In this document: positions 24,349-36,397 of the stretch, piece by piece | Layout of the letters: each line of letters opens with the position of its first letter | Numbering within the stretch: position 1 is the first letter of the stretch | NCBI RefSeq assembly: GCF_040939455.1 | Contig: NC_134116.1 | Coordinates: 70,387,900-70,451,899 of the forward strand | Reading direction: 5' to 3' | DNA length: 64,000 nt | Source: Microcebus murinus | Lineage: Eukaryota > Chordata > Mammalia > Primates > Cheirogaleidae | Position numbers and translations under genes: made by a program | Notes under the pieces: model-generated | The model's database searches: none | What the model saw: the letters and a program-made list of their open reading frames with translations, nothing else | Told to the model about the DNA's origin: nothing

Positions 24349-24618
24349 GCACTCTGGAAGGCCAAGGCAGGAGGATCAGGATCACTTGAGGTCAGGAGCT
24401 AGAGATCAGCCTCAGCAAGAGTGAGACCCTATCTCTACTAAAAATAGAAAAATTAGCAGGGCTTAGTAGCCTGTGCCTACAATCCCAGCTACAGGAGACT
24501 AAGGCAGGATAATGCCTTGAGCCCAGGACTTTGAGGTTGCGGTGAGCTAGGCTGACACTATGGCACTCTAGCCTAGGTGACAGACCAAGTCTCTGTCTCA
24601 AAAAACAAACAAAAAAAA
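24349..24618 (+). mobile_element. 5'-truncated Alu, plus strand
   Basis: It starts at gcactctggaaggccaaggc, keeps gcagggcttagtagcctgtg and tgagctaggctgacactatg, and ends in an A-rich tail. The first Alu bases are missing. Target duplications are not clear. Confidence 0.88.
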
Positions 24619-25699
24619 ATTATTAATAATTTTTTCAAATCTCTTTACTATATATTCTGATAATAAAAAGTAAAAAAGTAATACTAAAAAATTAAGGTTT
24701 TGTCAACATTCTTGAACAGAAAAAGAAAAAGATGCTTTTCTTTCTTATGATTATGAAACTACTGGGAAAGCCAAAAATGGCAGTCTCCATTATTTTTCTG
24801 GGGCAGAGAAAATTAAACCATATAGGACACTGAATTAAATTCTAAACATTCAGTGTTCTGGATGGTTGACCATGGTGGTTTAAAATCACAAAGCGATTAT
24901 GCAATTTGTGGTTAATCCATGTTCTTCACTTTTCTTCATTTTTTCCTATAAATTCTTCACTTTCATTTATGACCAACTTAAACCATATAGTAGAGAATAA
25001 ATGAGAGGATTCAACTGACTAGTCACAGAAACATTAACTCAAAAAATCAACAATAACAAATATAATGCTCCTTCCCAAAACTAAAGTTTGGGCAAACTAC
25101 ATGTTAAGAGGTCTAAATTTTTTCCCCAAAGTTAAAACTATTGGTTTAATTTAGAGATTTAAAACTTTTTCTATAATTTATTTTTTATGCTACATATGAT
25201 TTTAAATAATCTTGGCAAAATTGAAACTCCAACAAGGTGCTGCTTCTTCAAGAGTATTAAGTTCAAGGTGTTCACTATCAATATAAATAATGCATAACTG
25301 TATTCTTTTTTGTTAATGTTTCCATTAAAATATTTCCTTATAAGTAAAACTAATCTAAGTAGTTCAAAATCTTCTCCCATGCTGAAGAGATTAGAACAGC
25401 AATACATCAATATTATCCCCAGTATAGACTATTATATTTATCTAAGGTTCCACAGCAGTAAATAGACCATTTCTATGCCAATCCCATGCCATAGACGTAG
25501 CAAACAAAAAGATTATACCATTTTAGTATTTTGTTATCAAAATGAATCACCCACACTCTTCTCAAATATTTTAAACATCAGAGTTCTGAATAATGACAGG
25601 TTTATTTTATAAATGGGAAGACTATTCTATTATTATACAAATAAATCCAAAAGGAACAAAATATAATTCCCAAAGGAACTCAAGAAAGAAAACTTTCAT

Positions 25700-25860
25700 T
25701 AAGAGCCTTCTCCATCTAGTGCACTCTACATATATTACCTAACACACTCCCTGTGGGATAAATGCAATTAACACCCTTCAGTAAAGGAAGAAACTGAGGT
25801 TGAATCATATCTAGTAAAATACAGATCTGTCTTATGCTAAAGCCTACATACCTTCCATCA
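25700..25860 (-). repeat. Old MIR-like remnant
   Basis: Wording such as ctccctgtgggataaatgca and aggaagaaactgaggttgaa resembles a decayed MIR-type repeat; low certainty. Confidence 0.4.
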
Positions 25861-26370
25861 AATTATAATGACTTCAAAAAGGTCATGTATGAGTTTCATT
25901 GATATTGAGAAACAAGGTTGTTTCTGATGAAAAGGAGCAAGTTATCTGAGATTCACATTTCCTCTGAGAAATGGAAAAGACATATTCCTGGGTTGAGCTT
26001 TGTGTCTTTTTTTAAAATGTGGAACTGTAAAGAATAATTAGTAGCATTCTATCTATTCTTTCAAAATTTAATACAGTTCAATATTAAAAATTTCAAATGA
26101 CAAAAAAATCAGTACGGTGAATGTGAAAAGTTACATATGTTCTAATAGACCATAATGACCACAGCATTTAATAAAATTGTCTTAAAAAATTAAACTTTAA
26201 TAAATGGTCAGTATGTCAATTTTACAAGTCAAATTCTTGTTTAATAGAAAAGAATGAATCTGTCTTAAGCCCTAACTACTGAATTTTCAAAAGTCTGTGA
26301 TAAGTAATAAAGTTTTCACATGAAATCATTATAGTATGACATTATTTTATAAGAAGCACATGCCGTAAGT

Positions 26371-26590
26371 CAATGGTCAGCAAACTATGGCCCACAAGTC
26401 AAATCGACCCCACTACCTTTCTTTATAAAGTTTTACTGAAACACATCCATGCCTACTTGCTTATGCATTATCTATGGCTGTTTTTGCACTACCACAGCAG
26501 AGATGAACAGCTCGGACAAATACCATACAGCCTATAAAACCGAAAATATTTACCATGTGGCCTCACACAGAAAAAGTTTGCCAACCACTG
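26371..26590. mobile_element. Non-autonomous hAT-type DNA transposon (about 220 bp)
   Basis: The ends caatggtcagcaaact and agtttgccaaccactg are imperfect terminal inverted repeats (three mismatches in 16). The interior has ttttactgaaacacatccat and aaaccgaaaatatttaccat, which I know from a common mammalian Charlie-related element. Its 8-bp flanks ccgtaagt and ccataagc look like a decayed hAT-type target duplication. The small ORF inside is not a gene. Confidence 0.82.
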
Positions 26591-28869
26591 CCATAAGCCA
26601 TCATTACTTCTATTTGTTCACAAAACATCTGCATATTTATATATGAATATTTTGAAAAACTACATATACCTAAACAAAATAACTAGATCACTCAAATATT
26701 AATTTCAAATGTTTCCATTTCTCTTCATATACCTAGGATTGAAATTCTAACAGCATCTATAAAAAAATGTTTCCCTTTGGTAATCTGTATGCTACCAACG
26801 TGCCCTTTTTCATTTATCCCTTCTAAAATCCTCTTCTGGCTTTTTACATTTTAAATATAATTTCAAAAAGCCCACATTATGAGTTCTAATTTTTTTCTTT
26901 ATGCAACCTCCTCCTTCCTAACTTTCCCCTTCTACTATCCTACAACTTCTAGCAAGAATATTATACAATCCGATAACACATAAACAATACTCAGTAGTTA
27001 GCACCAATCTTGTTTTTACTAGACATTTAGTGGGTACTGACTCTTTCTTTTAAGGAAGCAATTCATTCAAAGAACATAAAATCAGGAATATTGTACAAGC
27101 AGGCATAGGTACAATCAGTTAATGAACCAAAATAACTAAATATAAAAACAGAGACGTAAATAAAAGTTTCTTTAGTTGAATGAATTCCTAAGTCTTTTGA
27201 GAACGACTTACGCAGTATTTAATAGTGTCAAATTCCAATCTATAGTGGTCAAAATTGCATAGTAATGATTTTGGGAGTCCAACCTCAAAATGTCAGTATC
27301 TTTGCTGTACATTTATTATAAAATAAAAAATAAGCAAATTTGGATAGTGAATTATTATATAAATCATAATGTTTATAAATTAATTCATTAATTTAATACT
27401 ATCTCTATCTTGATAGTTAAAGATCTTTTGGCTTTAAAATTTAGAAGACTATTTAGTAATGTGAATGTTTCAAACCTATATAAATTTTAATAACTTATTG
27501 CTAAGCTGTTTATAGAAAGATCAGTTTCTGATCAGCACAAAATTTTAAAACATGTAATATTATATTTCAAAGTGAATTTTAATATAACCATTTAAGGTTT
27601 ATTAACAATAAATGGTAATTTATAAGACATAAAACAAAATTTATATGATCAAGAAAAATGCCAAATAAAAGCATTGATTTATTTAGTCTTTAACATATAA
27701 AAGAAAAAAATGCCTTCCATGTCTCAGTATCAGAATGCATTTTTAAAATAATGCATAACTCTCAATTTACCAGAATTTGGTACAAATCACAAGAGAAAAA
27801 CAGATATTAAAGAGAAGGAATGGAATATGAATCTCAGGATACCTGCTCTCTTTACACACCATCCCCTATTTATACTGTTCTTTCTGGCTCCATTTCCTTG
27901 ATTTAGCTGCTAATTTGATTAATGCCCTAATGATGATCTACTATGTTGCACCCCCTCCTGAACTAGCCTGCTTCCCTTTGTTCTCATGAGTAAATTCATG
28001 GATAAAATAGAGATGTATGTGCCTGGAGCAGGTGTGTGAGGATACAAAGTGCTGCTGCTAATACTGAAGTTTCAATGTTGCTCTGGAGGTAGTGGTATTG
28101 ACAAAAGGCTAGTAAGAAAAAGGGTCATGTAAAAAAGCTTATTAAAATAAAGTTGGAGATCAATTTGGGAACACTGTCTCACTAAGTAATAGACATCTTA
28201 GCAAAATGGCATATATATCTCTGGCAAAAGTATATTTTCTGGGCTTAAGGATAAGCATCCAACATAGTGGTGAGAACACAGGTTAATATGGAAAGCATAG
28301 TTCTATATTCTTTCCCATCTGAGCAAGTAGCTATGGAGCCTATTTTGATATGAATCAAATATATTTTAAAATAACAACTAATATATAAAGTTAACATTGA
28401 TCTATTATATTTTAAATGATATACATAATTAACATTAAATGCCTTTCAAATGTATTCTTTTAATACATTTCAATGTTTTATAAAGAAACAGAGACAAGGC
28501 TAGATTTGTAAAAAGTAAATGCTTAACCAGTAAATAGTCAAATGAAAATTTTAAATAGAAAGGGTTTTAATAGTTTATTATACTATAGATTTGAAAAGGT
28601 AAGCAATATATAGAAAATAAAGTTAAATCATTTATAGTTATAGTTCTTTTAAAGAAGTAACCATCAGAATTACCAGACATAAGCACATTTAGCTGGAACC
28701 CAACACTGATAAATAAAAGAGGTGGAAATATAAATTTAAACGGTTAAAAAGTTCTCTTAATAGAATAGGTCTGGTTAAAATCCACCTTTTTACAGTACAG
28801 ATCACCACTAAAAATGCTAAAGTCATGTAATTATAAAGTATAACCACTAGATGGAGGCAAAGTACTTAC

Positions 28870-29023
28870 AGTTGGTGATGTAGCAGCAGAGAGCAAAGGT
28901 AAAATTCCTCCACAAGCAATGATGATGTTGTCTACCATTTGGGAAATGAGGTGAATTGTGTTATGTACAAAAATAATATTTTCATTGCTATTGACAAAAT
29001 CCATTACAGACTTTGTGGAGTGG
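28870..29023 (-). CDS. NBEA: NBEA exon ([13 protein letters not shown]...SAATSPT)
   Basis: A 154-bp exon with one base completing Ser and then 51 codons: [36 protein letters not shown] and [15 protein letters not shown]. The acceptor is ttattttag and the donor is caact|gtaagt. It encodes hydrophobic helices of the DUF4704-type solenoid. It ends in phase 0 after SPT, so the reading frame can pass either directly to TELENIEV in the exon at 20911-21091 or through the 9-nt microexon at 23437-23445 (GSK). Both joins are in frame, so this is a point of alternative splicing. Confidence 0.95.
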
Positions 29024-29285
29024 CTAAAATAACATAAAAGAAAAACATAAGTGAACATTTACTTGGCTTACAAATAAGAGGTTTACACTTATTTAGAATA
29101 ACATTTTTAAAGTGAAAAATAATTATAGTATATTGAGAAGACCTAGAAAAATTTAAAGTGAAGTTATTAGAAAAGAAAACGATTTACAACTGATGTGTCA
29201 TTTTACCAAAAAGTAAACATTCATCTCTACAGGGTTTCTTATGCCCAACTGTATTAACTCATCATTTTGTCTCTGATTGAAAAAT

Positions 29286-29355
29286 ACTAGATGCTTGTAT
29301 TAGCATCTACTAGTTTTAGCATCTACTAGATGCATCTAGATCAACTAGATGCTAA
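29286..29355. repeat. Cluster of short direct and inverted repeats
   Basis: tagcatctactag occurs twice in a row, followed by atgcatctagat and ctagatgcta. The reverse complement of the last unit matches the first ones, so several alternative hairpins can form. Not a recognised microsatellite or transposon. Confidence 0.8.
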
Positions 29356-29433
29356 GACATATGGCTAGGTCAATGAATTTGACTATAATACTTATTTTTG
29401 CCAAAACTGGTTGCTTTGTGTTGAAAGGCAAAA

Positions 29434-29552
29434 CCTTTTAAATATACAAAGGATATGTTTAATGTTAAAGATAATATGGAAACTCAAAATATAACCAAGA
29501 GAAAAATTTCATAAATAAGTAAAAATAATATTTGCAGTGAAAAACCTGAAAA
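29434..29552. repeat. Local direct repeat, copy 2 (about 119 bp)
   Basis: The partner of 23296-23414, about 410 bp upstream (in transcript sense) of the exon at 28870-29023. Similarity fades on both sides. Confidence 0.85.
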
Positions 29553-30489
29553 GTTAACTGAAAGTTTCATTTTTAGTCAGTTTTAATTTGTCATATCAAC
29601 AATGACTGCAGCCCCACCTTTAACGACCCATGTGAAAAATGTATCTTGTTAGTCACAAAAGTGACATAATAGGGAATATAAATAAATCAATAAAAATTCA
29701 AGAACTTATTACATTAAAAAAGGGAAAAAGATCTCAAAGTAGGTTGGTAGTGAGGCTTTCCCAACAAAATATGCAATGTAGACTCCAAAAAATGCACTGC
29801 TTTCATTTGGTGTCAGTCAAGAACATGAAATGTTTTCTAATGGGAAAAAATGAAAAAGGAGATTACTCTATGATCAAATTTGAATGAATAAGTCTCACTT
29901 TCGTAGAGTTGTAAAATACTATCTATTATTGTATGTTAGATTTAAAGACATTTTCTTCTATCCTAAAAATAAAGTCCTATCTTTAAAAAATTTAAATGAC
30001 CTTAAATTCTATTTGGGGAATTTCTTGAGAACTTATGAAAGAAAACAAAGAGACACAGTATGTGGATGGAAGAAAAGCTGATTATCACTCATTTGGCTAG
30101 GAATATTATAATGATTATTTATCTACATACATTGATCTTCATGTTAATAGTAATGTATTTCAGTTTCCCTAGTTACCATCTCTAGATAATTTATCATAAA
30201 ACAGCAATAGGAATGAAAATAATGAGCCTAAGAACAAACTGATCAAATAAAATCAAAAATAAAAACTTTCTGTGGCAAACTTCATTAACACAATAGTCAT
30301 GACTTCTTTGCTAACACATTCTAGATTTTGTTCTATTATTGAGATGAATTGGGTATAGCAAAGGTTGGCCCCACCCCAGTTACTAGTTAACCAGTATCGG
30401 TCCATATAAACCAATTATTATAATGCTATTTTCTGTTATGGTGATTAACTTAAAAAGAGCATGTGATGCTGCCGGGAAATTTCTTGAGG

Positions 30490-30600
30490 GGTTCTTAAAA
30501 AAAAAAGAAGAAAAGGCAAAAGAACACAAAGAGGAAGAGGAGAGAGAGAAATAGAAGGGGGAGGAAAAATAGGAACAGGAGTACGGAAGAAGAGTCATCC
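30490..30600. repeat. Purine-rich tract
   Basis: About 110 bases almost free of pyrimidines on the plus strand (aaaaaagaagaaaaggcaaa, gaggaagaggagagagagaa). It is a pyrimidine tract in the NBEA transcript sense. No AG-bounded exon follows it that fits NBEA. Confidence 0.7.
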
Positions 30601-31186
30601 CTGCCTTATAGTCTGGGCAAGTTTCTTATTTAAATTGGTGCTGGGGGCTGAAACAGCCACATGAAATCCTAAAAGGAAAATCAGGAAAAGCAGAGAAATC
30701 AACTTGAGTCCTAAGAATGTCATGCCACTGATTGTTTAAGGTGCTAATGACGGGATAATGTGTTACTTATAGCCATCAACTTTCATACATGTACATGTAA
30801 ATGATATATTCTCATAATTGATTAATTTTTTGCATATTTGCTGTTAGAAAATTAAATCAAAAAGAAAGGTAATTATTTAATTTATATAGATTTCTTGTCT
30901 TTTAAGTGTTAATATTTGAACTATCTACTGCTTAAATACTATAAGCTCTAAAAACATACACATCATAGGGTTATTTTAAACTTTATTTTAACAATAAATG
31001 TCGAAATATCAGAACCAATAATAACTTAGTACATGGCATTAATTTTAACAGGAAAAAATAAAAATGTGGAAATTTCTTTAAACTACCACTGATTTTTTGT
31101 TATTATTGTTAAATCTCTTTTATATAGAACAGGGAGTATCATATTTTAATTTTTTTATTTTAATTATAAAAAAGAAATATCTATAC

Positions 31187-31404
31187 CTCCTCCAAACATG
31201 TACATCTGTTTCTAATGCAAATAGCAAATCTGTGAGAAGCCGTTGATGCATTGGAGACCATTTAAACTCAGGAATACGGAACATTGTAGTACGTGGACCT
31301 GGGCTGAACTGGCGTCGCTGTTCCTCAGTCATGGGCATTCCTCGAAATCCTAAATCAACTCGGAGATCTCGGTCCTGTTGGGTGATAGACCGACCCTGAA
31401 CAGC
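31187..31404 (-). CDS. NBEA: NBEA exon ([13 protein letters not shown]...ETDVHVWR)
   Basis: A 218-bp exon with 72 codons plus two bases, encoding [20 protein letters not shown], then [18 protein letters not shown] and a stretch ending [13 protein letters not shown]. The acceptor is tttctttag and the donor is gaggag|gtatag. It marks the return from the disordered linker to the conserved folded region. The first half is charged and loop-like. The second ([22 protein letters not shown]) is helical and strongly conserved across BEACH proteins, in the segment Pfam calls DUF4704. It joins the next exon through a split Ser codon (ag|c). No anomalies. Confidence 0.95.
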
Positions 31405-32569
31405 CTAAAGAAAGAAAAGGTGAACTTTTGTGTAGTACAAAAGAAATATTGCATTTCAAAATGAAACACTGAATATAGTAAACTGAGTGAGTAAAGCTTT
31501 GCATATGACTTTAGTAAGTTAATATATTTCATATATTATATTCATATATTATTATGTATTTCAGATATATATTATTCATGTGGTAATTCCCTGCAAAGGA
31601 ACCTTTTTGAGGTAAAAAATCTACCATTATTGCTTCTATTTTACTATTGCAGAAACTACGCAAGGTATTCACATACCTAACGTTAACACAAAAGATCACA
31701 TTGAAAACCATATCCTCTTTACTCTGTTATGAGGTATCTACATTAAACCACATTACTTCCTTCAGGAAATGAGCATATATGAAGTGAAGTATACTGGATT
31801 TATGCCATCAACTAATTGTAACTAAAACACAATATTAGAAGAAATATTACTTGAACAGATTTAAGTCAACTTCAAAGTCTTTTTCATTCACAATACTTCA
31901 ATTCCAAAAAAAAATGCATTTGATAAGTTAGAAAACAAACTAGAAAGATGCCTATGAACTCCAAATGAAAAACAGGCAAGCCTAGTGTGTTCAATAGGCA
32001 AGCTTACCGTCCAATAAACAATGCACCATGTTTTCCTTTATTTTACATCCGAACCTAATTCAGTATCCCCATCCCCTGCCAATTATCACTGCAGTGCAAC
32101 TGCCACAAAATTGGAAATTGGCAGTTAGAAAACAAATGAAAATACCTTTCCCTCACACAAATTATTAAGGATTCTTATTGGAGTACAAAGACACCAGAGT
32201 AAGACATGGTTTACTCTTTATAACTAATGGAAAGACATTAAATTGATCTTCAATGACATTAAAAGGCAAGTGGAACACATGGAGGACAACAAAGCCCAAA
32301 TCATTAAGGGTACAAGTATTACTATAATTTCTTAAACTCATAACCATAAAGTATTGTTTAGCCTAGAAAGTATGGAAGGGTCATAACTTAAGGCTCACCA
32401 ATTAAAATCCATATCAGAAAACATCATCTGTTTTTAATTTTACTCTGGCGAGGCCAAAACTGAAGTACTAACATTTCCTAAACACCATACCTAAGTTTTC
32501 TTGTAACAAATTCCTATTTATGTGGCTATAAAAAAAATTCTCACTGCTCATAATTCTAATTTTTCTCAG

Positions 32570-32662
32570 CCATATTACCTACCTCACAGGGTTGTTGTGA
32601 GGATTAAATCTGAAAATATATAGCACAGTGCCCGGAACATAGTAGGCACTTGATAAATAACA
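32570..32662 (-). repeat. MIR SINE fragment, minus strand
   Basis: Contains acctcacagggttgttgtga, ggattaaatctgaaaat and cacagtgcccggaacatagt, standard MIR 3' wording. Confidence 0.75.
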
Positions 32663-32867
32663 GTTCCCTTTTCCCTTCCCCTTCATTTATCAGTTCAATC
32701 TGGGATCCAAGTCCTCTTTTCTATAATCCACAGAACAGGGTTGGGCCTGAAGCTTAAAAGGTTAAAATTAATCAAGTATTCAGAATGAAGATCTTGAGTA
32801 TAAAATGTGTAAATGTAGTCACAGTTATAAAATGTTAGAAATGGTAGAGACCTTAAAGGTCACATTT

Positions 32868-32990
32868 TAATCTAATACAAACTCTTGTACTATATAAGGA
32901 AACTTAGGCCCAGAGAGGTTGAGCAAAGTTACACAGAAGAATGTGGCAGAACTGGAAATCTAATTCAGATATTTTAATTTCTTTATATAT
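32868..32990. repeat. Old MIR/L2-like remnant
   Basis: The wording aggaaacttaggcccagaga, ggttgagcaaagttacacag and gtggcagaactggaaat matches a common old mammalian repeat. Confidence 0.55.
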
Positions 32991-33149
32991 ATGCAACCAT
33001 ACCACTCAATTCCATAAATTATGATTATACCATAATTGAATACAAATATGGTGTAATGGGTAAGAAATTTACTCTGCTTTCATGCCAACAATTCAATATC
33101 TATCCAATGCATTTTTGTTTATTTCTAGAACTTATATAAGATAGCTTAC

Positions 33150-34166
33150 TTGTGTCGTAGCAGTTGTCTGGATTTTTCGTATTTCCTTTCCTGATTCTTT
33201 GCCATCATCAGATCTCTCAGTATCTGAAATTATACTTCCTGCATCAATATTTGGTACGATTTTGCTACCAGAAGACTCAGTTTCCAGAGTTGTGGCAGTC
33301 ATTTCAGCATACTCTAACCCCTTAGTCGATGATGCTAAATCTCTTTCAGAAATACTATTCATTCCATCTGAAGTTGTATGGATTTTGAATTCTTTTTCTT
33401 CTATTATACTTGATGCACAAGTTAAGTCTACACTACCTGTCATATGAGCAAGTAATCCAAGATCATCACTAACACCAAGATGTACTTGTGAGTCCTGAAT
33501 ATTTGGAATAATGTGATTGCTAGAAAGTTCAGGAAGGAGTTTCTCTTCCTGTTTGGGTATTTTTTCAAAGAGAAATGATGCACTACTATTGGGAAGTTCC
33601 TCCTTCTCATCTGCTAATGTTATCAATGGGCCATTATCCTTTTCTTCATTTTTTTTAATGATACCAACACTTCCATGTACATTGTTCTGGAGTTTCTCAA
33701 CAGCAGCACTATATACATTATCCAACAAAGATTCAACCTCCACAAGAGCACCATTCTCTCCACCTACTAACGTCTCTGGTGATAAATCCATATCATCAAG
33801 CTTTACTTCTGTTGCTTCCACTTTCTCTGCTTTTATATCAACTAAAAGATCATGCACTTCCACATGTACACCACTTCCCGGTCTATCTGAACTTCCAAGA
33901 ATATCATCTGACACTTTTGTTGACATAAGTAAGTCTCGAGTATCTGTGCTGACAGGATAATCTGTCTCACTTTCCGGACTCTGGCTTTGTGAAAGATCTT
34001 CTATCTCTCGAATTTCCATTCCACCTTTTGCTCCTGTTGTCTGTGATGAAAGACCAGAGATGGTGCTCACATTGCCTTTCTTTCCCTTTTTAATGTTTTC
34101 CTCTTCTTGTCTCTGATATTCTTCATACATTTTGGCTAGGTATTCCTTATGTGCTTCATAAGTGAC
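33150..34166 (-). CDS. NBEA: NBEA large linker exon with PKA RII-anchoring helix
   Basis: A 1,017-bp, 339-codon exon in phase 0 at both ends, so skipping it would keep the frame. It opens with a charged helical stretch (EAHKEYLAKMYEEYQRQEEE, residues 5-24 of the exon) that could form a coiled coil, then a basic patch (KKGKKG). The rest is acidic, Ser/Thr-rich and low in hydrophobics, as expected for a disordered linker. Residues 142-163 are the exception: the amphipathic ESLLDNVYSAAVEKL segment fits the RII-binding helix of A-kinase anchoring proteins, and neurobeachin is known to bind PKA RII. Many Ser-Pro and acidic-Ser sites suggest phosphorylation. The acceptor is attcttaag and the donor is acaa|gtaagc. 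Two plus-strand ORFs over it are antisense shadows. Confidence 0.97.
33678..33743 (-). other. NBEA: PKA RII-subunit binding amphipathic helix within NBEA linker exon
   Basis: The exon-encoded segment VEVESLLDNVYSAAVEKLQN has hydrophobic residues (V, L, L, V, A, V, L) spaced every three to four positions, with Glu/Asp/Lys on the other face. This is the classic layout of an AKAP helix docking onto the RII dimerisation domain. Neurobeachin was originally characterised as an AKAP, so motif and family agree. The exact helix boundaries are my inference. Confidence 0.8.
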
Positions 34167-34989
34167 CTTAAGAATAAGTAAAGCAAACATTAAGGCATTT
34201 TGTATATATCAAAATAAAAAAAGAAAATAAAAATAAAACAATGGCAATATCAAAAATAGTGCTAAGCTTAAGCTTTCTAATTTTATACATGTTAATCCTA
34301 AAACAAGTGCTTAGTTTTCATTAATTGGAAATAATCAACAAATATATAACTTATTATGTATGACTTGCTCCAAAATCACATAGGTAAGCTAGCAATATTA
34401 AAGGTTTTTTTTTAAGTTAAGTATTTCAATGTTACCCTAACATGCCAATTAACTTCCACACATTTATTTAAGCTTAACCAGAGAAATGGCAGCTAATAAT
34501 ATACAATATCCAAAGTACTATTACTACAACCGTTTTAACCATCCATTGCTCATATGTGAATCTATTGCAACAACTCAGGAAAAAAAATTCAAACATATCT
34601 ATAAATATATACATTTATAAACTGTTAAAAGTCACAGTTTTATTCTTATATAGGGTACAATGAATTTGCTTCTTTAAATAGGCTTATTTAGGAAACTCAG
34701 GAAATACATTCTTTAGAAAAAGACTTGCAATCTCTTTTTCTTTGCTGTTTTCGAATTTGTAAAGCAATACTAAATGTGAGGTGTCAGTATATTACAAAAT
34801 GTGAATTTATAACAGAAATAAAAGTTCTTCTGAAGTTTTTTTAAAGTTCGAACTCCTTCCTGAGAGACAGGTAATATCACTTTGTATTTAAATGATAGGG
34901 TAACAGAATTTTAGATTGAGAGGGACTTTCCTTTAAAGATTATCATAATATAAAGACCTCTCACAGAAGAAGAAAGCAAGTCCCAAAAG

Positions 34990-35195
34990 TGGGGGTTGGC
35001 AACCTATTGCCCATGGGCCAAATCTAATGATCATCTGTATTGGTAAATAAAATTTTATCACAACAAAGCCAAGTTCATTCATTTACATATTTCCATGGAT
35101 GCTTTCACACTACCTTGCAGAGTTGAGTTGCTGCAACCAGAGGCTGCACAGCCCACACAGCCTAAAATATTTACTCTGTTCCCTTCAAAAAAAAT
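34990..35195. mobile_element. hAT-type DNA transposon remnant
   Basis: Same family as 26371-26590: ttggcaacctattgcccatg at the start and cacagcctaaaatatttact near the end. More diverged, with its right end lost in an A/T-rich stretch. Confidence 0.7.
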
Positions 35196-35455
35196 TTAAA
35201 ATTTTTTTAAGCCCCTGTTCAAAAGGCTTAAATGAATCTCCTAAAATCACAAAACTCAATTACGGCATAGACTGGATTAAAAGCCAACCTTCTTACACTC
35301 ATGCTTCTTCTATGATGCTATATGATGAAAATAACATCTCTGAATTTCCAGAATCTAATGTGTATATACTTTACATTTTAAATCACTATTTCATTTTACC
35401 AAAGAACTATTTAAATGACAGACACATAGTCTTAAGATTAAAAATAAAGATAATG

Positions 35456-35749
<294 letters not shown>

Positions 35750-36204
35750 AAAATAAAGATAATGTAATCAGAAATACCACTAACTTAAACACTTTAAATG
35801 TATTTATGATTTGCTCAGAAATGTAAAAATATTCTGACTACTTTAAAATGTCTTAAAAAGTATATTTCAGAGACTATTCCATGAAATATTGTGCTTTGTT
35901 AAAAGAGCAATTGGCTCAGATTCAAGTTCTCAGATCTGTTATAAAACAGAGAGGTGTCACCTTTGGGTCCAAAATTCCTAATTTATAAACTTAGGGGTTG
36001 AATTAAATGACCTAAAATGTACTTTCAAGCTCTAACAATCTATAAACAGAGGGAGGAAAAACAGAAAAGAGAAAAGCGGGAAAAGTGGGATAAAGAAATC
36101 TGCCAAAATCTAAGATGCCCACAAGATGGCACCAGACAAGTGTTTACAGCCATTTAATCCACTGATGAAACCCTGATGAAATAAAATGTTAAATCCCTTG
36201 TTAC

Positions 36205-36397
36205 CTTGGAATGGGCTATTGAGAGTGTATCCACCCAGACTCTCCAGCCTCCCCATTCATATTTTATTGCATGATACAAAAGAATCCGAAAGATATTGTA
36301 GACCATCTCAGTAATCTTCTGTTCCTCAGAATTTTTAGGATTAATATAGCCAAGAGAAAACATCCAATCCTGCCACACTGAACACTGCAATAAGCAT
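36205..36397 (-). CDS. NBEA: NBEA exon ([13 protein letters not shown]...LSIAHSK)
   Basis: A 193-bp exon with one base completing Arg and then 64 codons, from [18 protein letters not shown] to [11 protein letters not shown]. The acceptor is tcctttag and the donor is ccaag|gtaaca. It is Trp-rich ([20 protein letters not shown]), a hallmark of the BEACH-family segment just before the variable linker. The aromatic residues probably pack the last helices of the solenoid. It joins in phase 0 to the large linker exon about 2 kb downstream. Cys-Leu-Leu at its start continues the helix of the previous exon. No frameshift or stop seen. Confidence 0.95.

Larger units (their letters stand above)
23446..28869 (-). 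other. NBEA intron between exon 28870-29023 and the 9-nt microexon
   Basis: An intron of about 5.4 kb. It begins, on the microexon side, with a strong polypyrimidine tract. It holds a 5'-truncated plus-strand Alu at 24.35-24.62 kb, a MIR-like remnant near 25.70-25.86 kb and a 220-bp hAT-type DNA transposon at 26.37-26.59 kb. The rest is AT-rich and unrecognised. Confidence 0.75.
29024..31186 (-). other. NBEA intron between exons 31187-31404 and 28870-29023
   Basis: A 2,163-bp intron with a cluster of short direct and inverted repeats of tagcatctactag type (29286-29355), the second copy of the locally duplicated segment (29434-29552) and a purine-rich tract at about 30.49-30.60 kb. Small plus-strand ORFs at 29.6-30.1 kb resemble no protein known to me. 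Confidence 0.75.
31405..33149 (-). other. NBEA intron between exons 33150-34166 and 31187-31404
   Basis: A 1,745-bp intron with a minus-strand MIR-like remnant at about 32.57-32.66 kb and another old MIR/L2-like stretch at about 32.87-32.99 kb. Otherwise unrecognised. Confidence 0.75.

Noticed and set aside
30490..30620. Pyrimidine tract (minus strand) as a sign of an extra NBEA exon
   Set aside because: No AG-bounded open segment after it fits between SHSTKSV and the preceding exon, whose junction is already complete.
33199..33960. Plus-strand ORFs of 82 and 147 aa over the large NBEA exon
   Set aside because: They are antisense shadows of the conserved minus-strand coding exon; the protein identity and splice sites are on the minus strand.
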